A stretch of DNA of 64,000 nt from Chrysogorgia sp. JL179-B06. Taxonomy: Eukaryota; Cnidaria; Anthozoa; Scleralcyonacea; Chrysogorgiidae. The notes beneath the pieces were generated by a model. That model saw nothing but the letters and a program-made list of their open reading frames with translations, was not told where the DNA came from and made no database searches. The position numbers and the translations under genes were made by a program. The DNA is taken from assembly GCA_035772405.1 (NCBI GenBank), contig JAYKKM010000123.1, forward strand, positions 2,162,501 through 2,226,500, given 5' to 3'. Below are positions 62,499 through 64,000 of the stretch, in pieces (position 1 is the stretch's first letter; every line of letters starts with the position of its first letter).

Positions 62499-62666
62499 AG
62501 TAGTATAGTAAGTAGGGCTGAGAGCTTATTCGACTTCAAACGTGAATATAAACACCAAAACATCACCAAATTTGTCGAATCGTGATTTGGCAAATTTGGT
62601 GATGTTTTGGTGTTTATATTCACGTTTGAAGTCGATTGGGCTCGCAGCCCTACTTACTATACTACT
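62499..62666. repeat. 168-bp near-perfect terminal palindrome, right end of Polinton
   Basis: The mirror of the left terminal palindrome, in the same loop orientation relative to the element end. Confidence 0.9.
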
Positions 62667-62672
62667 AACACT
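62667..62672 (+). repeat. 6-bp target site duplication of the Polinton (right)
   Basis: AACACT, identical to 43852-43857. Confidence 0.9.
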
Positions 62673-62690
62673 CGCTCTCGTTGTTCATAT
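62673..62690. mobile_element. right terminus of the MITE split by the Polinton
   Basis: The sequence cgctctcgttgttcatat is the inverted counterpart of the MITE left end at 43726-43745. Confidence 0.6.
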
Positions 62691-62874
62691 ATAACATCAC
62701 ATGTTCTGATTTAGTAGTAACAGAATTTTGCGATTGATGGCCTTCAGATTACTCAGAATGCGGGAAATAGTGTTTCAGAGAACCTAGAAATCAAAAAATG
62801 TTCTGGAGAGCATGCACCAGAAGCCTCCTATAAAACTAGCGCCTTAGTGGAATTTTCGCCAAACATACCAACCA

Positions 62875-62927
<53 letters not shown>

Positions 62928-64000
62928 CAAAGCGAAGACCCTGGCTATGCAACTGGCAGGATCATGCTGGTAAAGTTGAAAGGAGTTTCAAGTGACGTTG
63001 GTCATCATTGTTGTCTCGGTTGCTATGCGGACAAACCAACCAAATTTGACTCACAAATTATTGCAAATGAGCTATTTTCTTTTGTTATGGCCGCAATAAT
63101 TATGGGTAAATGCGGACAAACATGGGTGCTGACGTCGTCTCGACAAAGTGCTATTATTCGGATGAAGACGTGTATATCATTATAGCGTGTATGGAAGGGG
63201 AGAAAGTCAATATCTACATGCAGTGGTCACGGGGAGAGATGGTGACGTAATTGGATCACATGGCCTTGGAACGAAGAATGAAAGGGGGGACCTTATTGAG
63301 TTTTGCGGCAGAAGCCGTTATTTAATCGCGCAGCAAATACTTGGTTCATACATCACAAAAGAAAAAGATATACATGGACCAGACGATACAGGTCCGCCTG
63401 TATCAAATTGATTATTAAAGACTAATTATTGACAGAGCAGGGAAGTCTTTTGCCGCAAAATAATCCAGCTGCCTGCGGTCTTTCAGTACAGACCGAGCGA
63501 CGAGGGAGCGAGATCTGTGCGAAAAAATACTAGGGCAGGATTGTTTGCCGTAAAGACCGACCAAACGAGGTTAATAAATTTCTCACATTTCCTCAATTTT
63601 TTCGCAAATTTTTAAAATTTTTCAGTTGTTTTGTAATCACCGATCTTTACGGGTTTGTAAATACCGCTCAGAAACCAATCAGATTGCAGAAAATCTGCGT
63701 CAAGACCATTCACGAGTCAAGTCGTATAATAAATCTTGGTAAAATAGAAATACCGGAATAGTGTTTACGCATGCACGAGAGTATATCCAGGAGCAGATGT
63801 GGACTCGGACCACAATGTCGCAGCTATATATATGAAAGTGAAGCTCAGATTGAAGAGGATAAAGGGCGGGAAGAAAAGACCATGGTGGCATCTCGAAGGA
63901 ATAAAGGGTCTTGCAGGATTAAATTACAGAGGCTATGGGCAGAAAAGTAGAGGAATGGAACATTATACGGATTGCGTCCACGAAACATGGATGAATGTGA
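62691..64000. other. right flank without recognised gene
   Basis: Contains a C-run followed by a (CA)n microsatellite (62877-62925) and, at about 63430-63730, sequence related to the fold-back family seen at 556-700 and 27640-27850 (gaccaaacgaggttaataaa). No supported coding region. Confidence 0.5.

Larger units (their letters stand above)
43858..62666. mobile_element. full-length Polinton/Maverick element (polintovirus or adintovirus-like)
   Basis: The 18,809-bp element starts AGTAGTATAG and ends CTATACTACT, with TIRs of about 960-990 bp and perfect 6-bp target duplications. Genes fall into four blocks: minus 44.85-50.07 kb (polymerase and membrane proteins), plus 50.2-51.8 kb (zinc-finger protein, thymidine kinase), minus 51.7-55.3 kb (nuclease, fibre-like and membrane proteins) and plus 55.3-61.9 kb (capsid, integrase, packaging). 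The hallmark set (protein-primed PolB, retroviral-type integrase, FtsK/HerA-type ATPase, double-jelly-roll capsid) is complete except for a recognisable adenain-like protease. All large frames are uninterrupted and the outer TIRs appear identical, which suggests a recent insertion. Confidence 0.95.
61678..62666. repeat. right terminal inverted repeat of the Polinton
   Basis: The inverted counterpart of 43858-44819. Its inner part is the coding sequence for the C-terminal half of the 170-residue protein at 61427-61939, so here the TIR reaches into a gene. The outer part from about 61959 is noncoding. Confidence 0.9.
61940..62666. other. noncoding end of the Polinton
   Basis: No gene seen. This stretch holds the outer TIR with the 47-bp array and the terminal palindrome. 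The 74-codon frame at 62399-62623 is the mirror of the one at 43901-44125 and is a by-product of the palindrome. Confidence 0.7.

Overview
The window looks like nuclear DNA of an invertebrate animal, most likely a cnidarian of the coral or sea-anemone kind. Spliceosomal introns with GT/AG borders, AT-rich intergenic DNA, many fold-back MITEs, tRNA-derived SINE copies, degenerate TTAGGG tracts and a full-length Polinton point that way. The species assignment is inference; I could not search databases.

Region 1 (about 1.7-37.9 kb, minus strand) is one long host gene. A single exon of about 9.5 kb (37911-28415) encodes a Ser/Thr-rich, mucin-like ectodomain with three coding tandem arrays (repeat units of 60, 56 and about 43 residues). 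Small phase-compatible exons follow at 26212-26066, 24730-24545, 22795-22652 and 21515-21315. They encode two-part extracellular modules, two of which carry strongly basic furin-like sites. Exon 11557-11183 carries a transmembrane segment, and exons 9218-9019, 7924-7678, 5792-5634 and possibly 1713-1681 encode a cytoplasmic tail. The architecture resembles the KIAA1549/UPF0606 membrane proteins. The first exon was not found and the 3' end probably lies outside the window.

Region 2 (12883-19578), inside the intron between exons 21515-21315 and 11557-11183, is a complete PIF/Harbinger-type DNA transposon with almost identical 1.24-kb terminal inverted repeats. It encodes a three-exon DDE transposase (+) and a three-exon MADF-BESS protein (-). 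Their exons interlock, and both genes start with the same codons inside the TIRs.

Region 3 (43858-62666) is an 18.8-kb Polinton/Maverick (polintovirus or adintovirus-like) element flanked by a perfect 6-bp target duplication (AACACT). It carries protein-primed DNA polymerase B, retroviral-type integrase with chromodomain, packaging ATPase, double-jelly-roll major capsid protein, a probable penton/minor capsid protein, several membrane proteins and myristoylated-type proteins. It also carries unusual cargo: a type II thymidine kinase, a BRO-N/nuclease/zinc-finger protein and a fibre-like protein with a phage-style N-terminus. All large frames are open, so it looks young. No adenain-like protease was recognised. 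The element split a small palindromic MITE.

The rest is intron or intergenic DNA crowded with inverted-repeat MITEs (one with TTA target duplications), microsatellites, a 14-bp minisatellite whose duplication copied a piece of host exon and its splice donor, and SINE copies.
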